Counted from the first letter of the stretch, positions 18,411 to 28,434 are shown. The stretch: DNA of 64,000 bases from DASWZN01 sp036404435 (GCA_036404435.1 DASWZN010000015.1:124001-188000); one strand, 5' to 3'. A program made the numbers and translations. The notes: generated from the letters alone by a model not told the origin.

Positions 18411-19163
18411 TCATTCCAGGCCTTCGAAGAGTGAGGCTTCACGCCCGTCGTGCCGGGACGGCACGCGCGACACGGCCAGCCGGAGGTACACACGCCCGTC
18501 GAACATCCGCTCGTACATACGGTGGACTTCCAGCATCCGCTCCGGCTGCCATTGCGTCTTGTGGCATTGGATAGCGGCCAGCGCGGGCGCGAGGTACTCG
18601 CGGCAGTCGATTTCGGTGGTGACGAACTCGTCGCTCAGCGTGAGAAAAGGCCGCTGCCTTTTCAGCGGATCGGAATCGGCCGCGAACCGCGATTCCGGGA
18701 AGGCGACGAAGTACAACTTGCGCGGCTTGTGCACCAGGCGGCCCTGCTGCCCAAAGACGACGGCCGCGATATTCGACGCCATGCGATGGTCCGGGTGCCC
18801 CGTGATGCCGTCGGGGCCCCAGGTCAGGAGGACGTCCGCCTTCGTTTCTTCGACGATCTCGCGCAGCCGGGCAGCCACTTCCTCGGCCACGGAGTGGGTC
18901 GAGATGCCCTGGTCCTGGAACCCGAACAAGTACGGCTCGTGGATGCCCAGCGCCCGCGCCGCGCATCGCAGCTCGTCTTCGCGCACGGCGCCGAGCCGAT
19001 CGCCGGCCGGCATGTTGAAGTGCGGGCGAAAGCCCTTCTGTCCCGAAGTGACGCTGGCCAGGTAGACATCGTGCCCCTCGGCCGCGCAACGGGCCAGCAG
19101 CGGCCCGGAGCTGGTTTCGTCGTCCGGATGCGCGAAGAAGGCAAGAACAGAGTGCTTCCCCAT
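18411..19163 (-). CDS. PIG-L family N-acetylglucosaminyl deacetylase (LmbE-like)
   Basis: About 250 residues. The start is chosen because GGAGGTAGCT precedes this ATG and the family motif follows at once: HSVLAFFAHPDDE with the zinc-binding AHPDDE at 11-16. A second metal motif GHPDH lies mid-protein (DGITGHPDHRMAS). These enzymes remove acetyl groups from GlcNAc-containing small molecules or glycoconjugates (for example in mycothiol- or bacillithiol-like pathways); the substrate is unknown here. It diverges from msrP with a 64-base gap. Confidence 0.88.
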   Translation of the reverse strand: MGKHSVLAFFAHPDDETSSGPLLARCAAEGHDVYLASVTSGQKGFRPHFNMPAGDRLGAVREDELRCAARALGIHEPYLFGFQDQGISTHSVAEEVAARLREIVEETKADVLLTWGPDGITGHPDHRMASNIAAVVFGQQGRLVHKPRKLYFVAFPESRFAADSDPLKRQRPFLTLSDEFVTTEIDCREYLAPALAAIQCHKTQWQPERMLEVHRMYERMFDGRVYLRLAVSRVPSRHDGREASLFEGLE

Positions 19164-19227
19164 AGCTACCTCCACGTTACACGTTCGTTGCAGCCGGAGG
19201 CTCGGCGGGTGCATCCTAAGGACATAT

Positions 19228-20133
19228 ATGTGGTCTTCTGGGATTCGCGTTAGCGAAATCACGCCTAAGTCCGTGTACTTGAACCGCCGCCGCTTTCTGA
19301 GCGCCGTCGCGGGATTGGCGGCCGCTCGGGCCGCGTTCGCGGCCAAACTGACAGGCGCCAAGAGCCCGTACAGCACCAGCGAGGCGCAGACGTCCTTGAA
19401 CGACGTCGCGCACTACAACAACTTCTACGAATTTGGCACGGACAAGACGCAGCCGGCCGACTTGGCGAAGAACTTCAAGACCGTCCCCTGGACCGTTTCG
19501 GTGGAAGGCGAGGCCGGCAAGCGCCAGGCGTACAGCCTGGACGAGATTCTCAAACTCGCTCCGCTCGAGGAGCGTATCTACCGCCATCGCTGCGTGGAAG
19601 GGTGGTCGATCGTGGTGCCCTGGATCGGCTTCCCGCTAAGCGCGCTCCTACGCCGCGCCGAACCGACGCCGAAGGCCCACTTCGTGGCTTTCGAGAGCTA
19701 CTACGATCCCCGGCAGATGCCGCAGGGGAAATACGCCGGCATCCCGCTGCCTTACGTTGAAGGCTTGCGCCTGGACGAAGCGCTGAACCCGCTCGCGATC
19801 CTGGCGGTGGGGATGTACGGGGAGACGCTGCCGAACCAGGACGGCGCTCCGATCCGGCTCGTGGTTCCGTGGAAGTACGGCTTCAAGAGCATCAAATCGA
19901 TCGTGAAGATCCGCCTGGTGGAGAAGCAGCCGCCGACCACGTGGAACATTGCGAACGCGCACGAGTACGGGTTCTATTCCAACGTGAACCCGGAGGTCGA
20001 TCACCCGCGCTGGAGCCAGGCCACCGAGCGGCGGCTGGGCGAGTTCTTCAAGCGCAAAACGCTCATGTTCAACGGCTATGGGAATGAGGTCGCGCAACTT
20101 TACGCCGGCATGGACCTGAGGAAGTATTACTAA
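19228..20133 (+). CDS. msrP: Protein-methionine-sulfoxide reductase catalytic subunit MsrP
   Basis: A 301-residue molybdopterin oxidoreductase of the sulfite oxidase fold that reduces oxidised methionines in periplasmic proteins. A twin-arginine signal NRRRFLSAVAGLAA is at residues 19-32. The Mo-ligating cysteine is C122 in RHRCVEGWS, and YNNFYEFGTDK and PWKYGFKSIKSI are family blocks. Electrons come from the membrane heme protein MsrQ, encoded six bases downstream. Length is normal for the family. A later start nearer the Tat motif is possible. Confidence 0.95.
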   Translation: MWSSGIRVSEITPKSVYLNRRRFLSAVAGLAAARAAFAAKLTGAKSPYSTSEAQTSLNDVAHYNNFYEFGTDKTQPADLAKNFKTVPWTVSVEGEAGKRQAYSLDEILKLAPLEERIYRHRCVEGWSIVVPWIGFPLSALLRRAEPTPKAHFVAFESYYDPRQMPQGKYAGIPLPYVEGLRLDEALNPLAILAVGMYGETLPNQDGAPIRLVVPWKYGFKSIKSIVKIRLVEKQPPTTWNIANAHEYGFYSNVNPEVDHPRWSQATERRLGEFFKRKTLMFNGYGNEVAQLYAGMDLRKYY

Positions 20134-20139
20134 GGGCCG

Positions 20140-20766
20140 ATGCGAGCCGCAAAAGTCGCGATCTTCGCGCTGTGCCTGGCGCCGCTCGGGTTGCTCCTGT
20201 GGCGGGGCACGCACAACGGCCTGGGCGCGAACCCCATCGAGGTCATCACGCACGCGACCGGCGACTGGACCTTGCGCTTTCTGGTCCTGACGCTGGCGGT
20301 CACGCCGGTGCGGAAGGTGCTGGGCTGGCCGCAACTGGTCCGCTTCCGGCGCATGCTGGGCTTGTTTGCGTTCTTCTACGGCTGCCTCCACCTGACCACC
20401 TACGTGTGGCTGGACAAGTTCTTCGACGTCTCCGCGATGATCCAGGATGTGGCCAAGCGCCGGTTCATCACCGTCGGTTTCACCGCCTTTGTGCTGCTGA
20501 TCCCGCTGGCCGTGACATCGACTGCGGGCTGGATCCGGCGCCTGGGCGGGCGCAGGTGGCAGGCGCTGCACCGGCTGATCTACGTCAGCGCGGCGCTTGC
20601 GGTGGTGCACTACTACTGGCTGGTGAAATCCGACATCCGCCTGCCGCTGTTCTACGGCGCGCTGGTCGCTATGCTGTTGTTGTGGCGCGTCATCAACCGC
20701 CGGCAGGCCGCATCGCGGCAACGGCCCGGGACGACCCAGCCTGCGCCTGCCGACAGCCGCGGATGA
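20140..20766 (+). CDS. msrQ: Heme-binding membrane subunit MsrQ
   Basis: A 208-residue membrane protein with about six hydrophobic segments of the ferric-reductase-like fold. Family blocks include TGDWTLRFLVLTLAVTP, GLFAFFYGCLHLTTYVW and the histidine-bearing WQALHRLIYVSAALAVVHYYW, which supply heme ligands. It passes quinone or flavin electrons to MsrP. It follows msrP closely and is surely in the same operon. Confidence 0.95.
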   Translation: MRAAKVAIFALCLAPLGLLLWRGTHNGLGANPIEVITHATGDWTLRFLVLTLAVTPVRKVLGWPQLVRFRRMLGLFAFFYGCLHLTTYVWLDKFFDVSAMIQDVAKRRFITVGFTAFVLLIPLAVTSTAGWIRRLGGRRWQALHRLIYVSAALAVVHYYWLVKSDIRLPLFYGALVAMLLLWRVINRRQAASRQRPGTTQPAPADSRG

Positions 20767-20888
20767 GGTGGTAAACGGCGCCGTGGAGCTGCACTTCTCC
20801 CGCATCCCTGCGGACAACCTGGCCCAAAGCAGGCTGCGCGTGGGGAACCGGAAGAAGTTGCTATGATAGCGAGGAACTCGGAGCCGGC

Positions 20889-23324
20889 ATGAAGTCCAGC
20901 CTTTCAAGCGCGGGGGTCGTCATCGTTGTGGTGGTGGCCCTGGCGATCACCGTCGCAACCCACTCGCTGCTCGCCGGTTTGCCATTTGCGACGCGCATGG
21001 CGGTCTATTCGATCGCCACGCTGCTGCTGTTCGCCGTCGTTTACCGTCTCACGCTAGCGGTCACCTACTGGCGCCGTACGGAGGAAGCGTACCGGCTGAT
21101 CTTCGAGGACGCATCGGACGCCATCGCGATCGCCGGTCCGGCCTTGAAGATCCTGGAAGTCAACGCCCGGGCCACCGAGGTGTTCGGCTATTCGCGCCAG
21201 GATCTGCTGCGCATGAATCTGAAGGACCTGCTGGCGCTGGAAGAGCGCGCGGGCGCGCCCCAGAAGCTGGAGCGAGTGCTCGGAAAAGGGGAAACGGCCC
21301 TCTACGAGCGCCGCTTCCAGCGCCCCGACGGAGAAACGACCACGGCCGAAATCAGTGTGCGGGCGCTTCGCGACGGCCGGCTGATCGCGATCGGCCGGGA
21401 TGTCACGGCGCGGCGGCGCGCCGAGGAGGCGCTGAGAGCGAGCGAGGCGCTGACCCGCAGTGTGGTCTATAGCGCCGTGGACGGCATTATCACCGCCGAC
21501 GAGAGCGGTACGATCCAGTCCTTCAACCCCGCGGCCGAGCGAATGTTCGGCTATGCCGCCGAGGAAGCGATCGGACAGAACCTCCGCATCCTGATGCCGC
21601 AGCCCGACCGCGACCGGCACGATGCGTACATCCGGACGTATCTCGAAAGCGGCAAGAAGAAGATCATCGGGATCGGACGGGAGGCCCAGGCGGTTCGTAA
21701 AGACGGCACGAGCTTCCCGATCGAGCTGGCGGTGAGCGAGATGCTGCTTCCGGGCCGCCGCCTGTTCACCGGCATCCTGCACGACATCACGCACCGCAAA
21801 GCGGCCGAAGCGGCCCTCATGGAGACCAACGCCAAGCTCCAGGCGATCATCGAGACCTCTCCCCTGGCGATTGTGACCCTGGATCTCGGTGGCAGGGTGC
21901 TGGCCTGGAACCCCGCCGCCGAGCGGATGTTCGGCTGGAGCGCGGCCGAGGCGTTGAACCGAGTGCTGCCGGTCGTGCCGGAAGCCGAGCGCACGGAGCT
22001 GCTCGACCGAGTCCGCAGCGGCGAGCCGCTCCTGGGTGCCGAGAAGCGGCGTCTGCGTAAGGACGGCTCGCTGATCGACACGACTCTCTGGACGGCGCCG
22101 TTGCGCGATTCGGCGGGCGAGGTGAGCGGCGTAATGGGCATCTATGCCGACGTCACCCAGAGTAAGCAACTCGAGGAGCAGTTCCAGCAGGCCCAGAAGA
22201 TGGAGGCGGTGGGGCGGCTGGCTGGTGGCATCGCGCACGATTTCAATAACATCCTCACGGTGATCACAGGGTATGGCGAGATGGTCGCGGAACGGATCAC
22301 CGGCGACCCGCTCATGAGCGAGGAGATGCAGGAGATTCTGAAGGCGGCCGACCACGCTACGGTGCTGACCAGCCAGTTGCTGATCTTCAGCCGGCGCCAC
22401 GTGGCGATCCAGGAGTCTCTGGACCTAAACACGGTCGTAGCGAAGCTCGAGCGGATGCTGCGCCGGATTATCGGCGAAGATGTGGAGCTGGTGACGGTTC
22501 CCGGGCCGGAACTGGCTCGGGTGCGGGCCGATGCGGCACAGATCGAACAGGTCATCATGAACCTGGCGGTGAATTCACGCGACGCCATGCCCGGTGGCGG
22601 CCGGCTGGTCATCGAGACCGCCAACGTCGAGCTCGACGCGGCGTACGGCCGCGGCCACATTGGCGTGAAAGAGGGCGAATACGTGATGCTGGCTGTCAGC
22701 GACACCGGCAAGGGCATTCCGCCCGAGGTGCGCAGCCGCCTTTTCGAGCCCTTCTTCACCACCAAGGAGCGGGGCAAGGGAACGGGCCTCGGTCTCTCCA
22801 CCGTCTACGGCATCGTCAAACAGAGCGGAGGCGAGATCCGGGTCTATTCCGAGCTGGACAAGGGAACGACGTTCAAGATCTATCTGCCGCGCGTGACCGA
22901 CGCCGACTCGCAGCCCGCGCAGGCGGCCGAGCCCTCTCCGGTCGAGCGTGGCGAGGAGACCCTCTTGCTGGCCGAAGACGAGCCGGGCGTGCGAGCGCTG
23001 GCGCGCGACGTGTTGCGCCAGCACGGGTACCAGGTCCTCGAGGCCCTGGATGTCCCTGACGCGCTGCGGATTTGCCGCGAGCATCCCGAGCGCATCCACC
23101 TGCTGTTGACCGACGTCGTCATGCCGGTGATGAGCGGCCGCGAACTGGCCGAGCGCGTCGCCCAGATCCGGCCCGAGATCAAGGTGCTGTACATGTCCGG
23201 CTACACCGACAACATCGTGGTGAGCCACGGTGTCACCTCGATCGACAAAGAGTTTCTGCAGAAGCCCTTCACGCCCCGTTCGCTGGCCCGCAAAGTCCGC
23301 GAGACGCTGGACCGGCCTGTCTGA
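20889..23324 (+). CDS. Hybrid sensor histidine kinase with three PAS domains and receiver
   Basis: An 811-residue membrane kinase. Two hydrophobic segments (about 8-60) form the anchor, followed by three PAS domains (near 70-180, 190-310 and 315-435), a HisKA domain with the phosphorylated H450 in GGIAHDFNN, an ATPase domain with N-box VIMNLAVNSRDAM and DTGKGIPP, and a C-terminal receiver with phosphoacceptor D742 (LLLTDVVMP). No output protein is encoded nearby; the following gene is a second kinase of the same plan. Signal unknown. The receiver could pass phosphate to an unlinked histidine phosphotransfer protein or tune the kinase. Confidence 0.93.
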   Translation: MKSSLSSAGVVIVVVVALAITVATHSLLAGLPFATRMAVYSIATLLLFAVVYRLTLAVTYWRRTEEAYRLIFEDASDAIAIAGPALKILEVNARATEVFGYSRQDLLRMNLKDLLALEERAGAPQKLERVLGKGETALYERRFQRPDGETTTAEISVRALRDGRLIAIGRDVTARRRAEEALRASEALTRSVVYSAVDGIITADESGTIQSFNPAAERMFGYAAEEAIGQNLRILMPQPDRDRHDAYIRTYLESGKKKIIGIGREAQAVRKDGTSFPIELAVSEMLLPGRRLFTGILHDITHRKAAEAALMETNAKLQAIIETSPLAIVTLDLGGRVLAWNPAAERMFGWSAAEALNRVLPVVPEAERTELLDRVRSGEPLLGAEKRRLRKDGSLIDTTLWTAPLRDSAGEVSGVMGIYADVTQSKQLEEQFQQAQKMEAVGRLAGGIAHDFNNILTVITGYGEMVAERITGDPLMSEEMQEILKAADHATVLTSQLLIFSRRHVAIQESLDLNTVVAKLERMLRRIIGEDVELVTVPGPELARVRADAAQIEQVIMNLAVNSRDAMPGGGRLVIETANVELDAAYGRGHIGVKEGEYVMLAVSDTGKGIPPEVRSRLFEPFFTTKERGKGTGLGLSTVYGIVKQSGGEIRVYSELDKGTTFKIYLPRVTDADSQPAQAAEPSPVERGEETLLLAEDEPGVRALARDVLRQHGYQVLEALDVPDALRICREHPERIHLLLTDVVMPVMSGRELAERVAQIRPEIKVLYMSGYTDNIVVSHGVTSIDKEFLQKPFTPRSLARKVRETLDRPV

Positions 23325-23334
23325 AAGCGGGCAC

Positions 23335-23429
23335 GGGAGTCCGGCACCGAACCGCGCGCCTAAGCGAGCGGGGATCTGCGGCGGGGCGGGAATCCGCTCC
23401 CTTACGGTCGCGGTTCGGTGCCGACTCCC
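23335..23429. repeat. Long inverted repeat between the two kinase genes
   Basis: A 22-base arm GGGAGTCCGGCACCGAACCG(CG) pairs with a 21-base arm CGCGGTTCGGTGCCGACTCCC with a single bulged base, enclosing about 52 bases. The loop and right arm include one copy of the dispersed 22-bp repeat. It could end transcription of the first kinase or be a REP-like element; there is no T-run. Confidence 0.6.
23394..23415 (+). repeat. Dispersed 22-bp repeat, copy 1
   Basis: Reads CCGCTCCCTTACGGTCGCGG followed by TT. Related copies lie at three other intergenic places in the window, in both orientations. Confidence 0.65.
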
Positions 23430-23576
23430 CGCGAGTACCCGATACGCTCGGGTGGCTGGATCTGCATCGATGTCGCACTTTCGACTTGCCGCAAGGCGCA
23501 TCTTGGGGCAGAATGAAGGTAACACTGGGGGATCTCCTTCCTGCGCTGGAACGCTCTTCAGCCCAGGGAATCCGAA

Positions 23577-26006
23577 ATGCGTCTCCATGCGCCAAGACGC
23601 GCGGTGTGGAGCTTCCGCGACCTGCCGCTGCAGGCCAAAGGGCTGACGGTAGTGGCCCTGCCGCTGGCGTGGCTGGTGGTTGTGGCCGTTGCTTTCTACT
23701 TCGTCCAGCGGGAGAACGAGTCTGCCCAACACTGGGTGAGGCACAGCCTGGAGGTTCGGGGCGAGATCCGGCTGGTCCACACGCGTGTCGAAGAGGCCGA
23801 GACCGGGGCGCTGGGATACCTGCTGACGCGCGAGCCCAGTTGGCTTGTGCCCTACCAGCAGGCGCAGCAGGGCCTTCCCGCCGTCCTCGACCGGCTGGAA
23901 AGCATGGCCGGCGACAGCCCGCAGCAACTGGCTCGCGTGCGGCGCATCAAAACCTTGGTCGCCGAACAGATGGAGGACCTGAAGTCGCTGCCCGAGCGTG
24001 TGCCGGCGGGATCGGGCTCGAGCCCGGCGCTCGCGGACAGCGGGAAGACGCTCGCAAGCCTGCAGCAGACCCTCAACGAGACTCTGGCCCAGGAGGACAG
24101 CCTGCTGGCCGCGCGGCAGGCGCAGGCCCGGGCCAGCCGGGACAAGGGCTATGCCGTGATCGTGGCGGGCGTCTTGCTTACCCCACTCTGCGCGGTGATG
24201 GCAATGCTGCTGTTCACGTCGGGGGTGGCCCGGCGCATCGAGGTGCTGGACGTCAACTCCCACCGGCTGGCGGAGGGCCGGCCGATTGTGGCCATGCGTT
24301 CCGGAAACGACGAGATCGGGCGGCTGGGGCAATCTCTGAGCGAGGCCGCGTCGCTCCTGGCGAGTCGCGAGGCGGACCTGCGCCGCTCGGGCGAGGAACT
24401 GGAAATCCGCGTCGCGGAGCGCACTTCGGAGCTGGCAGTGGCCAACCGCGCGCTGGAGGCGGAAGTGGCTGAGCGGAAGCGAGCCGAGCAAGAGCTCGCC
24501 GACCTGAACCGGCGCCTCGAGGCAGTGATCGACGCCAGCCCGCTGGCTATCGTCAGGCTCGATCCTCAAGGCAACGTTCAGGGCTGGAGCCGGGCGGCCG
24601 AGCGGATATTCGGCTGGCGCGAGGAGGAGGTGCTCGGCAAGCAGCTTCCGACGGTTCCGGCTGAGGAGTCCCGGGACTTCCAGGCTCTCCTGGAGCGAGC
24701 CGCTCGCGGGGAAGTGCTGACCGGATACACCACGCGGCGCCGGCGGAAGGACGGGACGTTGGCGGACATCCGGCTCTGGACTGCGTCCCTGCATGGCAGC
24801 TCGGGCGAGGTCCGGGGACAGATCGGCGTCGTCGCCGATATCACGGAGCAGATGCGCCTGGAGCAGCAACTCACTCATTCCCAGAAGATGGAGGCGATGG
24901 GACGGCTGGCCGGGGGCGTGGCGCACGACTTCAACAATGTGATCACCGTCGTCTCCGGCTACGGCCACATGGTGCTCGATGGCGTCAAGAACGATCCGGA
25001 CCTGCGGGAGGCGGCCGAGGAAGTGCTCAAGGCCGCGGACCGCGCCGCCGCGCTGGCCAACCAGTTGCTCACCTTCAGCCGCCACCAGGTCATCGAGCCG
25101 AAGGCGCTGAAGATAAACGCGCTCGTGCGCGACATGGAGCGAATGCTGGGGCGGGTGATCGGGAAACACATCGACCTCCAGGTTGTGGCCCGGCCCGGAG
25201 TGGGATTGGTGCGCGCCGACGCCGGTCAGATCGAACAGGTACTGATGAATCTGGTGGTGAACGCCCGCGACGCCATGCCCGGCGGAGGGACGCTGACGGT
25301 CGAGACTGCCAACGTCGTCTTGGATGAGAACTCGCGCACGCAATCCGGGGTGGCGCCCGGCGACTACGTGATGCTCGCGGTGAGCGACACGGGAACCGGA
25401 ATGGACCCCGAGACCAGGTCGCACCTCTTCGAGCCCTTCTTCACCACGAAGGAACGCGGGAAAGGCACCGGCCTGGGGCTTTCGATCGTGTACGGTATCA
25501 TCAAGCAGCACGGCGGCGATATCTGGGTTAGCAGCGAGCGGGGGAAAGGGACGACATTCAAGATCTACCTGCCGCAAACCGCAGCCAGTACGGACACGGT
25601 CGTGCCGGGCGATCCCGCGCCGCCGCCTGTTTCCGGCAATGAAACGGTACTCCTGGTCGAGTGCGAGCCGGGCGTGCGACGGCTGGTGCGAAGTACTCTC
25701 GAGCACTACGGTTACCGCGTGCTTGAGGCGGAATCCGGCCGCCAGGCGCTCGAGACGGAAGCCAGCCACCAAGGGCGGATCGACCTGCTGCTGACCGATG
25801 TCGCATTGCCCGAAATGAGTGGCCCCGACGTGGCCAATGCGCTGGCGGCGCGCCGTTCCGGGGTAAAGGCGCTCTATCTTTCCGGCGTGGCGGTTGACCG
25901 CGGCGGGCTTGCGGCGGGGGCGCGTTTCCTGGAGAAGCCCTTCAACGCCGAGGCCCTGGCGCGCAAGATCCGCGAGGTTCTGGACGACCAGTCGCAGGCG
26001 GCGTAG
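23577..26006 (+). CDS. Hybrid sensor histidine kinase with CHASE3, HAMP, PAS and receiver
   Basis: An 809-residue membrane kinase. A first membrane segment (about 24-45) is followed by a periplasmic CHASE3 domain (about 48-190, including VHTRVEEAETGALGYLLT), a second segment near 195-220, HAMP and coiled coil, one PAS domain (about 315-430), HisKA with H450 (GGVAHDFNN), an ATPase domain (LMNLVVNARDAMPGG, DTGTGMDPE) and a receiver with D741 (LLLTDVALPEM). The receiver's first acidic pair reads VECEPG, so one usual Asp is replaced by Cys. Its core is very similar to that of the upstream kinase, suggesting duplication with a swapped sensory part. Confidence 0.92.
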   Translation: MRLHAPRRAVWSFRDLPLQAKGLTVVALPLAWLVVVAVAFYFVQRENESAQHWVRHSLEVRGEIRLVHTRVEEAETGALGYLLTREPSWLVPYQQAQQGLPAVLDRLESMAGDSPQQLARVRRIKTLVAEQMEDLKSLPERVPAGSGSSPALADSGKTLASLQQTLNETLAQEDSLLAARQAQARASRDKGYAVIVAGVLLTPLCAVMAMLLFTSGVARRIEVLDVNSHRLAEGRPIVAMRSGNDEIGRLGQSLSEAASLLASREADLRRSGEELEIRVAERTSELAVANRALEAEVAERKRAEQELADLNRRLEAVIDASPLAIVRLDPQGNVQGWSRAAERIFGWREEEVLGKQLPTVPAEESRDFQALLERAARGEVLTGYTTRRRRKDGTLADIRLWTASLHGSSGEVRGQIGVVADITEQMRLEQQLTHSQKMEAMGRLAGGVAHDFNNVITVVSGYGHMVLDGVKNDPDLREAAEEVLKAADRAAALANQLLTFSRHQVIEPKALKINALVRDMERMLGRVIGKHIDLQVVARPGVGLVRADAGQIEQVLMNLVVNARDAMPGGGTLTVETANVVLDENSRTQSGVAPGDYVMLAVSDTGTGMDPETRSHLFEPFFTTKERGKGTGLGLSIVYGIIKQHGGDIWVSSERGKGTTFKIYLPQTAASTDTVVPGDPAPPPVSGNETVLLVECEPGVRRLVRSTLEHYGYRVLEAESGRQALETEASHQGRIDLLLTDVALPEMSGPDVANALAARRSGVKALYLSGVAVDRGGLAAGARFLEKPFNAEALARKIREVLDDQSQAA

Positions 26007-26101
26007 CGCGCGGCGACAATGCACGGGTTCACTAGGGGAAATCTCATGAGGCGGCGCGACCCGAAGTGGTAGTACTCTGTTTGAGGAAGGAAAACCCTCT
26101 C

Positions 26102-28420
26102 ATGAGTACTCGAAAACAAGACGCACTGGAATACCATTCCAGGCCTCCCGCCGGTAAGCTGGCCGTCACCCCGACCAAACCCTGCCGGACGCAGCGGGAC
26201 CTCAGCCTGGCATACACACCCGGGGTTGCTGTCCCTTGCAAAGAGATCGAGCGCGATCCAAGCCTGGCCTACAAGTACACCGCCAAGGGCAACCTAGTGG
26301 CCGTCGTATCGAACGGCACGGCGGTGCTGGGGCTCGGCAACATCGGCGCGCAGGCCGGCAAGCCGGTCATGGAAGGCAAGGCGGTGCTGTTCAAGCGCTT
26401 CGCCGATATCGACGTGTTCGACATCGAACTGGCGACCGAGGATCCCAAAGAAGTGATCCGCGCCTGCCAGTTGCTCGAGCCCACCTTCGGGGGAATCAAC
26501 CTCGAAGACATCAAGGCGCCCGAGTGCTTCGAGGTCGAAGAGGAGCTGAAGCGCACCATGAAGATCCCGGTGTTCCATGACGATCAGCATGGGACGGCGA
26601 TCATTTCCGGAGCGGCGCTACTCAACGCGCTGGAGGTGGTGGGCAAGGCCATCGGCCAGGTCAAACTTGTGTTCAGCGGCGCCGGGGCGAGCGCGATTTC
26701 CTGCGCCGAGCACTACGTCCGGCTGGGGCTCAAGCGCGAGAACATCACCATGTGCGACAGCAAGGGCGTCATTTACGAGGGCCGCACCGACGGCATGAAC
26801 AAGTACAAGGCTCGCTTCGCCCGCCCGACCGAACTGCGAACGCTGACCGAGGCGCTCCAGGGGGCGGACGTCTTCGTCGGCCTTTCCTGCGGGAACTGCG
26901 TTGCGCCGGAGATGCTGAAAGGAATGGCCGCGAATCCGGTCGTGTTCGCGCTGGCCAATCCCGATCCGGAGATTCCTTACGACGTCGCGGTGGCGGCCAG
27001 GCCGGACGTCATCATGTGCACGGGCCGATCGGACTATCCCAACCAGGTGAACAACGTCCTCGGATTCCCCTTCATATTCCGCGGGGCGCTGGACGTGCGG
27101 GCCACGGCCATCAACGACGAGATGAAGCTGGCGGCGACGCACGCCCTGGCCACGCTGGCCAAGGAAGACGTGCCGGATTCGGTGCGGGCGGCCTACGGAA
27201 TCGACCGGATCGAGTTCGGGCGCGAGTACATCATTCCCAAGCCGTTCGATCCCCGGGTGCTGATTTGGGAGGCGGCCGCGGTGGCGCGCGCGGCGATGGA
27301 GACCGGCGTGGCGCAGGTGCAGGTCGATCTCGATCAGTACAAGGAAGAGCTCGAACGGCGCCTCGGCAAAGCCCGCGAGATCATGCGCGTGATGATCCAC
27401 AAAGCCCAGCGCAAGCCGATGCGCGTGGTCTTCCCCGAAGGCGAGGAGGCCAAGATCGTGCGGGCCTGCCAGGTCCTGCTCGAGGAGAAGATCGCGCAGC
27501 CTATCCTGCTGGGCCGGGAGCAGGCGATCTGCTCGCAGATCGAGGACTGCCACGTGCACCTGGAAGGCGCGGTGATCGTCGATCCCTCCAAGTCGCCGGA
27601 CAGGGAACGTTATGAGAGTGAGCTCTACCTCTTGCGGCAACGCAAGGGGATCACGCAGCGCGAAGCGCGGGAGTGGATCGAGAACCGCAACATCTTCGCG
27701 GCCATGATGGTGCACACGGGCGACGCCGACGCGCTGGTGGGCGGCCTCACCGAGCACTATCCCGACGTGATCCGGCCCGCGTTGCAGGTGATCTCGGTCC
27801 GCGACGGGTTGCACAAGGTCTCGGGCGTATACATGCTGATCACGCCGCGGGGCGACATCTACTTTCTGGGGGATTGCACCGTCAACATCGAGCCCAGCGC
27901 CGAGGACCTGGCTGAGATCGCCATGTCCACCGCCGAGATGGCGCGCCGCTTCAACGTCTGGCCGCGCGTGGCCATGCTGTCATTTTCCAATTTCGGCAGC
28001 ACACGGCATCCGCTGGCGGAAAAGGTGCGGCGAGCGGTCGAGATCGTGCGGATGCGCGAGCCGTTGCTCATGATCGACGGCGAGATGCAGGCGGACACCG
28101 CGGTGACGCCCTCGATCATCGATGAGACCTATCCCTTCAGCACGCTCAAGGGCGGCGCCAACGTGCTGATCTTCCCCAACCTGGAGGCCGGGAACGTGGC
28201 TTACAAACTGCTGGCTCGGCTGGGCGGCGCCGAGATCATCGGCCCGATCCTGACGGGCACCTCGAAGCCGGTGCACGTACTGCAGCGGGGCTCCGACGTG
28301 GAGGACGTGGTGAACATCGCCACCATCGCCGTCGTGGATGCCCAGGAGGCGGCCCAGCGGACCGCGCCGTCGCTGGCGGAGGCCGCCAGCCAGGTCGGCG
28401 AGGTGGAGGCGAAGTACTGA
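26102..28420 (+). CDS. maeB: NADP-dependent malic enzyme fused to phosphotransacetylase-like domain
   Basis: A 772-residue MaeB-type enzyme. The N-terminal 430 residues are the malic enzyme, which decarboxylates malate to pyruvate: SLAYTPGVAVPC, GTAVLGLGNIGAQAG, FHDDQHGTAI and the nucleotide-binding KLVFSGAGASAISC are intact. The C-terminal 330 residues are a phosphotransacetylase-like domain (RVVFPEGEEAKIVRAC, then NVLIFPNLEAGNVAYKLL), thought to sense acetyl-CoA and shape the oligomer. The start is the ATG before STRKQDALEYH, preceded by GAGGAAGG; an upstream in-frame start would only add 12 unusual residues. It is a single-gene unit linking the TCA cycle with NADPH and pyruvate supply. Confidence 0.96.
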   Translation: MSTRKQDALEYHSRPPAGKLAVTPTKPCRTQRDLSLAYTPGVAVPCKEIERDPSLAYKYTAKGNLVAVVSNGTAVLGLGNIGAQAGKPVMEGKAVLFKRFADIDVFDIELATEDPKEVIRACQLLEPTFGGINLEDIKAPECFEVEEELKRTMKIPVFHDDQHGTAIISGAALLNALEVVGKAIGQVKLVFSGAGASAISCAEHYVRLGLKRENITMCDSKGVIYEGRTDGMNKYKARFARPTELRTLTEALQGADVFVGLSCGNCVAPEMLKGMAANPVVFALANPDPEIPYDVAVAARPDVIMCTGRSDYPNQVNNVLGFPFIFRGALDVRATAINDEMKLAATHALATLAKEDVPDSVRAAYGIDRIEFGREYIIPKPFDPRVLIWEAAAVARAAMETGVAQVQVDLDQYKEELERRLGKAREIMRVMIHKAQRKPMRVVFPEGEEAKIVRACQVLLEEKIAQPILLGREQAICSQIEDCHVHLEGAVIVDPSKSPDRERYESELYLLRQRKGITQREAREWIENRNIFAAMMVHTGDADALVGGLTEHYPDVIRPALQVISVRDGLHKVSGVYMLITPRGDIYFLGDCTVNIEPSAEDLAEIAMSTAEMARRFNVWPRVAMLSFSNFGSTRHPLAEKVRRAVEIVRMREPLLMIDGEMQADTAVTPSIIDETYPFSTLKGGANVLIFPNLEAGNVAYKLLARLGGAEIIGPILTGTSKPVHVLQRGSDVEDVVNIATIAVVDAQEAAQRTAPSLAEAASQVGEVEAKY

Positions 28421-28434
28421 AGCGGGACTGAAGA

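Noticed and set aside
22575..26024. A 1,149-residue open frame on the minus strand opposite the two hybrid kinases
   Set aside because: It lies antisense to well-conserved kinase domains; its residues are rich in Arg, His, Gln and Gly as expected from the complementary strand of GC-rich genes, and no family motif is visible.
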